From: JAVBNT01 sp031551355
Lineage (GTDB): Bacteria > Vulcanimicrobiota > CADAWZ01
Direction: 5' to 3'
Length of the DNA: 64,000 nucleotides
NCBI GenBank assembly: GCA_031551355.1
Contig: JAVBNT010000012.1
Location: 67,041-131,040, forward strand
This document shows, one piece after another, positions 8,901 through 16,956 of the stretch. A program made the translations under genes and the position numbers. Each line of letters begins with the position of its first letter. The first letter of the stretch is position 1. The notes under the pieces are model-generated. The model had not been told where the DNA came from and did no database searches. It saw only the letters and a program-made list of their open reading frames with translations.

Positions 8901-9594
8901 TATATATAGAGCCGAGGTTTGTGTAGATGGGGGCATGCGAGGGATCTATTGCCACAGCTTTTTTTAATTCTTCGACAGCCTTGTCCAGTTTGCCGAGCTT
9001 TGCGGAAATCATGCCTAAATGAAAATGTGCATCCATATTGTTTGCATCAATTTCGATAACTTTGTCAAATTCTTCCTGAGCTTTTTCGTATTTGCCCTGC
9101 CGAAAATAGACAAGTCCCAGATTTAGTCTTGCCGCGGCATCGTCCGGATCGTCGGTGACCGCCTTTTGAAAATCCTCAACACCCTGGAGTCTTTCAAGTT
9201 CCTGTTGAATTCTCCGTTCTCCCTTGCTGTCATGCAGGTTTTGCACGATTTTCAGTGCGATTTGAAGCTCCGTTATGGCTTTTGCCTTTAAGCCTGACTT
9301 TTCAAAAGCCAGACCAAGGCTGTAGTGAGCCCGGTGATAATTGGGGTTGATCGACAGGGCTTCCTGCCATTCTCTGATGGCAAGATCGAAATTTCCTTTT
9401 CGTGAATAGACGGTTCCAAGCTCGTAATGAGCCAAAAAATTATCTGGGTTTATCTTCAGACTTTTTTTAAATTCCGAGGCAGCCATTTCTATATTGTTGG
9501 CATTCAGGTATTCTGTGCCTTGTTTGTAATGATAAAGAGCCTCATCTGTTCCCTTGTCGGAAGATCTTTCAGGAAACAATTCCGGATTTGCCAT
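5920..9594 (-). CDS. Giant tetratricopeptide-repeat protein
   Basis: 1224 residues; ATG 9594 follows GAGG with a 7-base gap. Apart from short ends, the protein is about 33 consecutive TPR units of 34 residues, with the usual Gly/Ala/Tyr/Pro spacing (LG.AY..G....A...F..A....P). Such an array forms a long right-handed superhelix for protein-protein contacts. There is no signal peptide or membrane segment. Many units are near-identical in pattern (AIKLSPDD, AIDLDPND, AISINADN), which suggests internal duplication. It is first of a three-gene minus-strand run with the 794-residue protein and the roadblock protein and may act as scaffold for them. It is transcribed away from the gene at 9997. Confidence 0.92.
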   Translation of the reverse strand: MANPELFPERSSDKGTDEALYHYKQGTEYLNANNIEMAASEFKKSLKINPDNFLAHYELGTVYSRKGNFDLAIREWQEALSINPNYHRAHYSLGLAFEKSGLKAKAITELQIALKIVQNLHDSKGERRIQQELERLQGVEDFQKAVTDDPDDAAARLNLGLVYFRQGKYEKAQEEFDKVIEIDANNMDAHFHLGMISAKLGKLDKAVEELKKAVAIDPSHAPIYTNLGSIYMQKNEVEAAVKQFEAAIKLSPDDAFCYYNLGRAYARLERWEETINAYKRSISIDPNDPYTHNNLGIAYLQVNDLDSATREFLRAIDLDPNDSQIHHYLGVAYSRAGRLSKALDEFNLSISLDDKSGMTYFECGKVYNRLGDSTFANRAFQKAIDLEPEMSEAYLELGHSLSKLGKYELAIKKFQKAISYSPENERIYTELGIAYLRQGKIDLANSQFQKALEYGAQGRIHQLIGDTYRMMNRYDEALKAYQKALQTNVNNYFLHRSCGIIYSITGQYDLAIISLRKSIEIFPTDNAFFELGKTYEKQKMWGLAASAYESSIKLNQFLDEPYYRRGLAFMESGNCRDAQESLAQAVFLAPGNSEYIFANALACKDCGDLVRALELTQKAAFVSPKNLTYIEELADINHITGNKSAAIEHMKRALELAPSNYQFNFKLGVLYYETGQYESAVSEFKTALKSDNENPRTHHYLGSSNFILNNIEEAEYHFDMAIKLKDDEWFFYRDYAETVTVLNQLSKAVELYEIAASFPEARNELGEMLFKQGKLLLLLGRFQESLKVLDMAMNNGCESDVGYYKAIAMYELGSLVAAEQEFRNALPYSESADLHCYIGKILYTQGKWELASTAFDNALRLDSQRNDILLKKASCKLHLGDVESIFREILALVNNTTDYYEALIMLGDMYTYKKDNDLAIEQFQKALYLNDSDSELLVRLGNSYMNRGDFDLAINSFESAIKLSPSPLLYTLLGNALQKKNKWDQAIAAYKNGLTLEPSYPDAMMGTGDVLIRRGKLDEALEYFQKVSQIAPLSALPQSRTGLVYHQKGMLDEAIEAYKKAVAIEPSDDESYTKLGIIFLQKQNSDEAISYLKRAISINADNFEAHSHLGIAFAAANKLDQAIAEYQKAIRLNPRDARIYFNLGVAYTKAARFDEVIEAYQKTLEIDPLDLSAHFNLSLIYKKKGLIHECAKQLETAYQIASKMKNEQFKKSISRELDKIKGQK

Positions 9595-9825
9595 ATAATT
9601 ACCTCGTAATATTTGTAAGTTTTGCTAAGGTTTGCAGCGATTTAAAAGCAGTAAATTCCTATATCCTTAATATTTGAACTGTTTAGACACTTATTTGGAA
9701 GATTCCTTCATGATTCCCCTGTTTGTTAAGGAATATCCGTCAGGATGCCCATGTTGTTTTTCAGTATTTTTGCATTATGGTGCCGCTGCTGTTTTTTTAT
9801 TTGTTTTTCCGGTAAAGCAATTTAT

Positions 9826-9848
9826 GGTAATTATATAATATTATTACC
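9826..9848. promoter_or_regulatory. Operator-like 23-bp imperfect palindrome
   Basis: Arms GGTAATTATAT and ATATTATTACC surround a central A and are complementary at 10 of 11 positions. It lies in the divergent region between the TPR gene and the stalk-domain gene, so it could serve either. No regulator is identified, and AT-rich palindromes also arise by chance. Confidence 0.3.
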
Positions 9849-9903
9849 GTCTATGTTTACAAATAATTCATTTATACAGAGGTGTATGTTAACTTTTTGT
9901 CTA

Positions 9904-9932
9904 TTGTTTAATTGACTGTACTGCACTATAAT
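9904..9932 (+). promoter_or_regulatory. Likely promoter for the stalk-domain gene
   Basis: TTGTTT (9904-9909), a 17-base spacer and a perfect TATAAT (9927-9932), followed about 65 bases later by ATG 9997. The -35 match is only partial. Confidence 0.45.
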
Positions 9933-9996
9933 ATAACAGATATTTGAAAAAAATTATTAAATTTGGTTTATTCCTGTCTTCAAGGAGGTTCTGTTT

Positions 9997-11145
9997 ATGG
10001 GTAGAAAGATACCGATAATTTTGTTTGTAATGTCCGTGTTTGTTTTTACGATGACATTGATATGTTATGCCGCCTCTCCTTCCGTAGTTGTTCTTAACGG
10101 CAGGGATATGGGATTCAGGCCGATTGTTAAAGGCGGAGTTACATTCGTGCCGGTTAGTCCGTTCAGTGTCAGTCTCAAAACTTATGACGCCTGGTATCCG
10201 GATATAAATACTGTTCTTTTTAACGGCAAATATTTTCAGAACTGGCTCTTTTCCGAAGGATATATATATGTCCCCGTCAGAGAACTTGTTGATGCTGTCG
10301 GCGGGACTTTCCGCCTGGATAATTCCGGATATATTTATATAAATGCGACACCGGATACGGCTTTAACCACAAGGAATGCTTCGCCGATGTCGTCTCCGAA
10401 GTCAGTGTCGCCAAAATCAATCTCAACCTCAACCTCAACATTGCCTAAAGTATCGCCGCTTTCTCCCGCCGGCTCGACATATCAGCCCAAACTGCCGCAG
10501 AGAAATGATGCGCCGTCTTCCTCGATATATACATTCTCCGACGGATCGCGGACAAATCCCGGCAATTCATCAGGTATCACGTCCCCTGAAGGTTCTAAGG
10601 CGACTGTTTATGCCGGCAGTGAAACGAAAGGCGGCGGCGTTATCAGTCCGCTTAACGCTCAGGGCGGTATCGGGGACGGGTTGAGACTGCCTCCTAATCC
10701 TCAGCTTGGCGGAGTGCCTACTCCGCAGACTTCTTTTTCAACCCAATTTTCGGATGTTCCCGCCCACCCGACGAGAGGCGCTTTTGAGCCTAAATCTGAA
10801 AAGAATCAGATATACTCGATAACAGTTACGAATATAGAAGAAGTTACCAATATTAAAAATACTTACAATGCCGCTGCCGGAAGCAAATATCTTGTAGTCT
10901 ATATTTCACAGCAAAATATTTCCACGGATGTTCAGATCTACACAGGAAAATTTACCTTGATGGATGAAAACTCAAAAGTATACGACTATCTTGAAGGCTT
11001 AAGCAATTACTGGCTGGCAATATTGAAACCGGGTGGAACGAATTACGGCTATCTGGTTTTTGAGGTTCCCCAGTATGCAAGGCCTTCGCGTCTGGTGCTA
11101 AACGCCTTGAGTCAGCCGCCGCTGGCAATAAGCCTGTCGCGCTGA
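9997..11145 (+). CDS. Secreted stalk-domain protein with C-terminal Ig-like (DUF4352-type) domain
   Basis: 382 residues; AAGGAGG lies 9 bases before ATG 9997. An N-terminal signal peptide ends near Cys-Tyr-Ala-Ala. Residues about 25-115 resemble the copper-amine-oxidase N-terminal (stalk) domain often found in exported proteins, with paired GV.FVPVSP and GYIYVPVREL strands. A Ser/Pro/Thr/Gly-rich linker runs to about 270. The last 110 residues form a beta-sandwich-like domain (ITVTNIEE, YISQQNIS, QIYTGKF, YLVFEVP). The C-terminal domain is closely related to that of the protein at 12602, with the motifs SQQN, QIYTGKF, EGLSN and PGG shared. An extracytoplasmic structural or binding role is inferred; there is no enzymatic motif. 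Confidence 0.8.
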   Translation: MGRKIPIILFVMSVFVFTMTLICYAASPSVVVLNGRDMGFRPIVKGGVTFVPVSPFSVSLKTYDAWYPDINTVLFNGKYFQNWLFSEGYIYVPVRELVDAVGGTFRLDNSGYIYINATPDTALTTRNASPMSSPKSVSPKSISTSTSTLPKVSPLSPAGSTYQPKLPQRNDAPSSSIYTFSDGSRTNPGNSSGITSPEGSKATVYAGSETKGGGVISPLNAQGGIGDGLRLPPNPQLGGVPTPQTSFSTQFSDVPAHPTRGAFEPKSEKNQIYSITVTNIEEVTNIKNTYNAAAGSKYLVVYISQQNISTDVQIYTGKFTLMDENSKVYDYLEGLSNYWLAILKPGGTNYGYLVFEVPQYARPSRLVLNALSQPPLAISLSR

Positions 11146-11227
11146 TTGTTTTTTGTTTTAACTGTTTTATTTTTTATGTAGATCAATTAGATATTTTTTC
11201 AGTATTATTTTAGGAGGTCGCTAGATT

Positions 11228-12514
11228 ATGTCTCTAAACCGTTTTTTCGCTTTATTTGTATCTGTTTTACTTTTTGCATTTATATTTATTCAGCATTCCG
11301 CCGCTTTTGCCGCGGAGAGCGTTTCCATAGAATTTTGGCATGCGATGAGGGGTGAGAAGAAGGATGCCATCACGTCGCTTGTCAATCAGTTTATGAAAGA
11401 GAACCCCGATGTTATTGTTAAGGAAGTGGGGATGGTCAGTCCCGACAGACGTGCCAACGGCAATGACTATACATATTTGTATACGCGCATGATTCAGGCC
11501 TTGGCGATGCAGAAACAGCCTGATCTGGCTCAGGTTTATGAAAACTGGACTACACAGTTTGTCGAAATAAGTGCCATAACCCCTGTCTCACATTTTGATG
11601 GAACCAAATATGCGTTGTCTGCGGCTGATAAAAACGATTTTTTCCCAATATTCCGTGATGCCTGCTCTTACAATAATGTAATGTGGTCTGTCCCGTTCAA
11701 TAAGAGTATTTATGTTATGTATTATAATGAAGAGATGCTCAAAAAGGCCGGCATAGCTCCGCCAAAGACCTGGGAGCAGCTCAGGGACGCCGCCGCAAAA
11801 CTTACCGTGCGTAATGGCGATCAGGTTGCTACATACGGTCTTTCATACGTTCCGTCTGTGGATATTATGGGACATTTGCTTTATTCTTACGGCGGTGATT
11901 TTATCTCCGGAAGCGAAGCCTCTTTCGGCAGCAAGGTTGGTCTGGACGCGATGAACTACTGGGTGTCGCTTACGAATAAAGACAGAACGGCATCCCCTTC
12001 TTTTGGAGCATATGATGACTTTTTGAAGGGAAAATCGGCGATATATCTTGATACAACGTCGAGAATCGGCAGCCTTAAAGAATCATGTAAATTTAAATAT
12101 GGTATAACGACTCTTCCGACCGGCTCTTCAAAGGTTTATCAGTGTGCCGGAACCAATCTGGCAATATTTTCTTCAGCCGAGCCGAAGAAACTCGCAGCCT
12201 GGCGCCTTGCCAAGTTTTTGACAAATAAGGAAAACACCGTGAAGTTGTCAATTGCCACCGGATACCTGCCTGTAAGACAATCGGCATATGCCAGTCCGGA
12301 ATATCAGTCTTATTTGAAGGATAACCAGGGATACAGGATTGGTGTTGACGCTCTCAAATACGGCGTAACACAGCCGAGGGACTCTGCATGGGAGGCTATG
12401 AGAGGATTTATTAATGATGCTATGTATGCCGCGATCTCGCAGACGTCTCAGCCGGAGGACGCATTAAAGAAAGCCGTCGATTACTCCAACGGCCTTCTTA
12501 AGGGTTTTAAATAG
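11228..12514 (+). CDS. Extracellular sugar-binding protein (ABC family 1 type), orphan
   Basis: 428 residues; TAGGAGG precedes ATG 11228. A signal peptide without a lipobox Cys ends near Ala-Phe-Ala-Ala. The mature protein has the family-1 solute-binding pattern: IEFWHAM at the start, YYNEEMLKKAGI..P.TWEQL in the first lobe, and late WRLAKFLT and TGYLPVR motifs, as in UgpB/MalE-like proteins that deliver sugars or glycerol phosphodiesters to ABC permeases. No permease or ATPase gene is near. It lies between two paralogous stalk-domain genes (gaps 82 and 87 bases). The substrate cannot be told from the sequence. Confidence 0.88.
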   Translation: MSLNRFFALFVSVLLFAFIFIQHSAAFAAESVSIEFWHAMRGEKKDAITSLVNQFMKENPDVIVKEVGMVSPDRRANGNDYTYLYTRMIQALAMQKQPDLAQVYENWTTQFVEISAITPVSHFDGTKYALSAADKNDFFPIFRDACSYNNVMWSVPFNKSIYVMYYNEEMLKKAGIAPPKTWEQLRDAAAKLTVRNGDQVATYGLSYVPSVDIMGHLLYSYGGDFISGSEASFGSKVGLDAMNYWVSLTNKDRTASPSFGAYDDFLKGKSAIYLDTTSRIGSLKESCKFKYGITTLPTGSSKVYQCAGTNLAIFSSAEPKKLAAWRLAKFLTNKENTVKLSIATGYLPVRQSAYASPEYQSYLKDNQGYRIGVDALKYGVTQPRDSAWEAMRGFINDAMYAAISQTSQPEDALKKAVDYSNGLLKGFK

Positions 12515-12601
12515 TTTTTTGCCGGCGCTTTATTTGGCTTAGCCTAAGGTAAATTTTTTAGTTTGATCTCTTGATAAATTGAAAGTAACTGAGAAAGGAA
12601 T

Positions 12602-13468
12602 GTGCTAATCTTGATTAGATTTTTTTCTTGCTGTGTCTGTCTTATCCTGCTTTTTACGATGGTAAAACCTGTTTGCAGTGCCCCGGCGGTTGAAACGGTC
12701 ACGGTTATTGTAAATGGAAGAACCATAGCAGATAAAGGCATAATAAACAAGGGGATAGCGTATATCCCTCTTCATAAAGTGCTGAGTATTCTGAATATAA
12801 ACTATAAATGGGATCCTTCGGCGCGTGTTTTAAGTGTCGCCGGCAAGCCTGTTACCGGTAAACTGATCCGTTATAAAGGCGTTTTGTATACATCTTATCT
12901 GTCTGTATCCAATGTGTCTAATCTTCCGGTAGCATTTGATGCTTTATCAAAAAGGGTATTTGTAAATCCTCAGATGAGTGCGGACGATTTGATTGCGTCT
13001 ATGGGCGGTAAAAAAACGGGTAATTCTATAAATACCAAGCCTATAGATACTTCGCCGAAGAGCAATATTTCGTCAGGAACTTCTTCTTCCGCATCTATAA
13101 ACGAACCTTTTGTTCCGGTGTTGGGAGAAAATGATGTTTTTAAGGTTTCCGTAACCAATATCGAGCAGTTGACGACGATCAAGGGACAGTCTCCTTCAAA
13201 CCCTGCCAATAAATTTGTCGCCGTTTATCTGTCCCAGCAGAATGTTTCCAACGAAGTTCAGATCTATACCGGTAAATTTGCCCTTCTTGACAGAGCCAAT
13301 AAGGTTTATGAGTATAGTGAAGGTCTCAGTAATTTCTGGCTCGTTGTTTTGCGTCCGGGAGGGTCTAACTTCGGTTATATCGTTTTTGAGGTCCCTAAAG
13401 ATTCGCAGCCGATGCAGCTTGTTTTATCTACAACATCAAGACCTCCTCTGGCACTGAATCTTAGGTAA
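12602..13468 (+). CDS. Secreted stalk-domain protein, paralogue of the 9997 gene
   Basis: 288 residues from GTG 12602. An in-frame TTG at 12611 is better spaced from AAAGGA (12595-12599) and may be the true start. A signal peptide ends near Val-Cys-Ser-Ala. Residues about 35-125 form a stalk-like domain (IINKGIAYIPLHKVL, VLYTSYLSV). A Ser/Lys linker follows. The last about 105 residues match the C-terminal domain of the protein at 9997, with the same SQQN, QIYTGKF, EGLSN and PGGSNFGY motifs. The linker is shorter than in the paralogue. Duplication of the gene around the sugar-binding protein is the simplest history. The stop is 24 bases before the start chosen for the DUF58 gene. Confidence 0.78.
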   Translation: MLILIRFFSCCVCLILLFTMVKPVCSAPAVETVTVIVNGRTIADKGIINKGIAYIPLHKVLSILNINYKWDPSARVLSVAGKPVTGKLIRYKGVLYTSYLSVSNVSNLPVAFDALSKRVFVNPQMSADDLIASMGGKKTGNSINTKPIDTSPKSNISSGTSSSASINEPFVPVLGENDVFKVSVTNIEQLTTIKGQSPSNPANKFVAVYLSQQNVSNEVQIYTGKFALLDRANKVYEYSEGLSNFWLVVLRPGGSNFGYIVFEVPKDSQPMQLVLSTTSRPPLALNLR

Positions 13469-13491
13469 TATTGGACAAAGGAATTGTTTCT

Positions 13492-14739
13492 GTGAAGGCA
13501 TTAGTTCTTTTTTTTGTAAGACATGCCCTGTTTATCTTTCTGGTGTCTTTGTCGTGTTTTCTGTATATTGCAGCTGCTGTTACCAATACCGGATGGTTTT
13601 TGGTAATAGCTTCTTTTGTATTTGCTTTCTTAATAGTTTGCCGCCTTGTGTCCTGGCTTAACGTAAGAAAAATAGAATTTTCAAGGACTTTTACACCTGT
13701 TTGCTCTAAGGGCGATATGATAAGAGTAAATGCTGTTTTGAAAAAAGACGGCTTTTTTCCTTCTTTTTTAATATTGATCCGTGACGGCATCGGGCGGTGT
13801 TCAAAGCCGTTTATTGAATCCGGTCCGCTTATGGACTTTGTTGCTCCGGGCAAAGAGTATAAATTTACTTATGAATTCAGCGCCGACCTGCGTGGTATGC
13901 ATAAAACGCAGTTTATCCTGCTGCAGTCTATTTTCCCGTTCGGCATTTTTTTTAGTGAGAAAAAAATAAATGCCGCGTCTGAAATTTTGGTTTTACCCAG
14001 GGTGCCTTTTATACATAATTTACCGTTTCCAAGAAGGTTTCTGGAAGCTCATTATGGTGATAATTCCTCTAAAAAAACCGCTTCCGGAGGCGGAGGAACT
14101 TTTTATGGGCTGCGTGACTACAATTCATCCGATGGGCTTCGTTTTATAAACTGGCCCAAAAGCGCTTCTTCAGGAAAGCTTGTTGTAAAGGAGTTTGTTG
14201 CCACATCGGGTGCGCCGGTTGCGGTTTTTCTTGATGACGGATATCTTTCATCGATCGGTTGTGAAGACGAGACTGCGTTTGAGTATATGATTTCCGTCAC
14301 TGCCGGAATTGCCAATTTTTCTATGAGGAATTCACTGAAATTTGAGTTTATGGAGTTTACCGGTGGTGAGGAACTGAGCAGAACGTCCTGCTCTTTTTAT
14401 GAGTTAATGAATATGCTGGCATTAAAACGGTGCCGCAAACCGGCGATGGAAAAATTACCCGTTTTTCCTGATTTAGGAGACTCGTATCTTTTCGTCTTAT
14501 TTGCGGATCCTGAGTTTCTTGATGTTTTGTCGGAACTGGAAAATAAATCCGTTCCGTTTACGGCGGTATTTTTTGATTCCTCTTCGTTCGGGAAAATGCC
14601 TGTTAAAAAAGACAATAAGAAGTATGCCGCGGCAAAGGACAGATTGTTAGCTTCTTCCGTTAAACCTTATGTAGTGTCCAAAGGTGATAATCCGGAATTA
14701 ATATTTTCCATGAAAGAGGCCGGACATCATCATGAATGA
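13492..14739 (+). CDS. DUF58 domain membrane protein
   Basis: 415 residues from GTG 13492, preceded by AAAGGA with a 9-base gap; an upstream in-frame TTG (13471) has no proper site. Two transmembrane helices occupy residues about 5-50. The DUF58 signature GLRDYNSSDGLRFINWPKSA lies at about 206-225, followed by a vWA-like alpha/beta region (VAVFLDD). DUF58 proteins are usually encoded with a MoxR AAA ATPase and TgpA-type transglutaminases. The downstream TgpA gene overlaps this one (ATG 14732 before stop 14739), so translation is probably coupled. No MoxR gene is next to it. It probably takes part in cell-envelope assembly at the membrane; that role is inferred from family context. Confidence 0.88.
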   Translation: MKALVLFFVRHALFIFLVSLSCFLYIAAAVTNTGWFLVIASFVFAFLIVCRLVSWLNVRKIEFSRTFTPVCSKGDMIRVNAVLKKDGFFPSFLILIRDGIGRCSKPFIESGPLMDFVAPGKEYKFTYEFSADLRGMHKTQFILLQSIFPFGIFFSEKKINAASEILVLPRVPFIHNLPFPRRFLEAHYGDNSSKKTASGGGGTFYGLRDYNSSDGLRFINWPKSASSGKLVVKEFVATSGAPVAVFLDDGYLSSIGCEDETAFEYMISVTAGIANFSMRNSLKFEFMEFTGGEELSRTSCSFYELMNMLALKRCRKPAMEKLPVFPDLGDSYLFVLFADPEFLDVLSELENKSVPFTAVFFDSSSFGKMPVKKDNKKYAAAKDRLLASSVKPYVVSKGDNPELIFSMKEAGHHHE

Positions 14740-16945
14740 GTTGACCTGGATCCGTTACAATATATTCAAGCCCGTGGACCATATACCTTACAGAATATTT
14801 ACTCTGATAACAGTTATAATCTCATTTATTTGTGTTGCCTGGACTCTCGAGTGGCCGGTTTATGTTATTTATCTGATATTTCTTGCTTCGTTGGGTTCGT
14901 TTGTCAGTTGGTTTACTAAGAGAGCTAAAAATATTTTTGTTTTTTTCCTGAAGCTGATAATCTCCGTATGTATGATTTTGAGCCTTTTTGCATTTTTCAG
15001 AGATCTTTTTGTAAATCCCTTTGGCCCTGCGGCTGCAGTTACAACCCTTCTTCTTTATTTGCAGACATGCCATTGTTTTGATCTGCCGAGAAAAAGGGAT
15101 CTTGATTATTCCATTCTGGTTTCCTTCATACTTGTTTGTTCCGCGTCATTCTTTTCCAACAGCGGGCTGTACGGTATTTTTATGATTGTTTTTTCTATAC
15201 CCCTGCTCGTTTCAATGTATTATTCTTCTTTTGTTTTTTCATCGAATCTTTCTACAAAAACGTTGTTTTTGGGTCCTTTTAGAGCCGTTTTTTTGTCTGT
15301 ATTTGCAATTGTTGCGCTTTCTTTTGCGCTTTCTTTTCTGATACTCTATAATTTGCCGGTAATAACTACCAACTCAATAAAATTTTACAATCTGGAGAGA
15401 TTTTATTTTTTTGATGTTTTCAGGAAATTGCCGAAAGCTGCTGAAACCGCTGCCGGCGGCTCTTCATCCGGCTTGTCTTTAAGAGGTATACAAAATATGA
15501 ATGCATCCGGATATTTCGGATTCTCCAGTCAGATGGATCTTAACTTTCGCGGAAAGCTTTCCGATGATATCGTCCTTAAGGTAAAATCCCCCTATGCCCT
15601 GTATTACAGGGGAGTTATTTTTTTGAAGTATAACGGTAAAATATGGACCGTTCAGGAACAGAAACCAATGTCAATAGAACCGAGAAACCCGGGAATATTT
15701 TTCTATTCGGCTGAGAATGATCCCAGAAGGGTTGTCCAGGTTTTTAATGTGGAAAAAGCTATGGCCAATATTATTTATGGCTCTTTTGATGTTGCGGAGC
15801 TGTATTTTCCCGGAAACCATATTTATGCTGATGACAGCAAAACACTGATATCCCCTTATTTTCTAGAGAAAGGAATGGCTTATACATGTGTCAGTGTTGT
15901 CGGCAGCGGATTCTCCAATCATTTTATTGGAAGAAAAGAACATTTGTCTGTTTTGGAGGCTTCAACGGAGCTTCCTTCCGTAAGTGCCAGACTCGTGAAC
16001 TTTGCTCATGATTTTTCAAGCGGAAAAGACAGAAATGATCGTAGTTACAGTTATGAAGTCGCTGCCGGTATCTGTGATTATTTAAAGAATAATATTCCTT
16101 ATGATTTGAACATTCCGCAGTTTCCCGGAGACGCTGAAGTTGTAGATTATTTCCTTTTTGAGCAAAAGCGGGGCTTTTGTGAGCATTTTGCTACGGCAAT
16201 GGCTGTTATGTGCCGTATAAACGGGATTCCCTGCCGTCTTGTTACAGGTTTTGCTCCCGGCAAATATAACCGTTTCACCGGATTTTATGAGATTAGGGAA
16301 TCAGACGCGCATGCCTGGGTGGAAGTTTACTGCGGAAGAGATGGCTGGGTAACTTTTGATCCGACGCCGGGATATTCCGATGTACCGCTGCAGCTCGATC
16401 CCTCTAAAAATAACCGTTCGCTATGGGTTAGCGAAACCTTTACTAAGTTTGCCGCCTGGCTGGAAACTTTTTTCAACCGGCCCGGAGGTTTCAACAAAAG
16501 GAATACCGCTCTTTTGCTGGTGTGTCTTTTAATTCCGCCCGCCGTTTATTTTTTGATTAGATTTTATTCTCCGGCATACGAATATTTTAGAAGAATATAT
16601 TTTAGATTCATGTTGTTTTTGCGTTCTTTGAAACTATACGGCGGTAAAACAACTTATTTTGACAGGTTGCCGCCGGAGATAAAGATTTTAAATATGAATG
16701 CGATGTCCGTGTTGTCTTTGCTGGAAAAACGCTATAAATCCAGGGATGGCTCCCAGACTTTTATTGAGTATTTGGACTCTTTGGCAATAGATTCCGATAT
16801 GAAAGTGCGTCTTTACAGCTTTATGCTCCGGTATTATGAATTGCGTTACGGATATTTAAGATCCGAAAAATCGGCCTATGATGGGTTCTCGGCGATGTCG
16901 AATGAGCTGGCCTCGGAACTGCTCAGGTTTTTTAACAAAAGATAG
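14732..16945 (+). CDS. TgpA-type membrane transglutaminase-like protein
   Basis: 737 residues; overlaps the DUF58 stop by 8 bases. The N-terminal about 215 residues contain six or seven membrane helices (DUF3488-like). A periplasmic or extracellular part carries the transglutaminase-core triad: Cys483 in GFCEHFA, His527 in DAHAWVEV and Asp543 in TFDPTPG. Another membrane helix lies near 590-610 and a cytoplasmic DUF4129-like tail follows. All three catalytic residues are present, so an active thiol enzyme is likely (peptidase or transglutaminase-like acting on envelope protein); the substrate is unknown. It forms a tight operon with DUF58 upstream and the transglycosylase-like gene 11 bases downstream. 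Confidence 0.92.
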   Translation: MNELTWIRYNIFKPVDHIPYRIFTLITVIISFICVAWTLEWPVYVIYLIFLASLGSFVSWFTKRAKNIFVFFLKLIISVCMILSLFAFFRDLFVNPFGPAAAVTTLLLYLQTCHCFDLPRKRDLDYSILVSFILVCSASFFSNSGLYGIFMIVFSIPLLVSMYYSSFVFSSNLSTKTLFLGPFRAVFLSVFAIVALSFALSFLILYNLPVITTNSIKFYNLERFYFFDVFRKLPKAAETAAGGSSSGLSLRGIQNMNASGYFGFSSQMDLNFRGKLSDDIVLKVKSPYALYYRGVIFLKYNGKIWTVQEQKPMSIEPRNPGIFFYSAENDPRRVVQVFNVEKAMANIIYGSFDVAELYFPGNHIYADDSKTLISPYFLEKGMAYTCVSVVGSGFSNHFIGRKEHLSVLEASTELPSVSARLVNFAHDFSSGKDRNDRSYSYEVAAGICDYLKNNIPYDLNIPQFPGDAEVVDYFLFEQKRGFCEHFATAMAVMCRINGIPCRLVTGFAPGKYNRFTGFYEIRESDAHAWVEVYCGRDGWVTFDPTPGYSDVPLQLDPSKNNRSLWVSETFTKFAAWLETFFNRPGGFNKRNTALLLVCLLIPPAVYFLIRFYSPAYEYFRRIYFRFMLFLRSLKLYGGKTTYFDRLPPEIKILNMNAMSVLSLLEKRYKSRDGSQTFIEYLDSLAIDSDMKVRLYSFMLRYYELRYGYLRSEKSAYDGFSAMSNELASELLRFFNKR

Positions 16946-16956
16946 AGGATGGTCTG

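Larger units (their letters stand above)
9595..9996. other. 400-bp divergent intergenic region
   Basis: AT-rich region between the TPR gene (minus) and the stalk-domain gene (plus). It holds a near-perfect 23-bp palindrome (9826-9848) and a TATAAT-type promoter (9904-9932), listed separately. No coding frame or RNA gene was seen. Confidence 0.5.
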
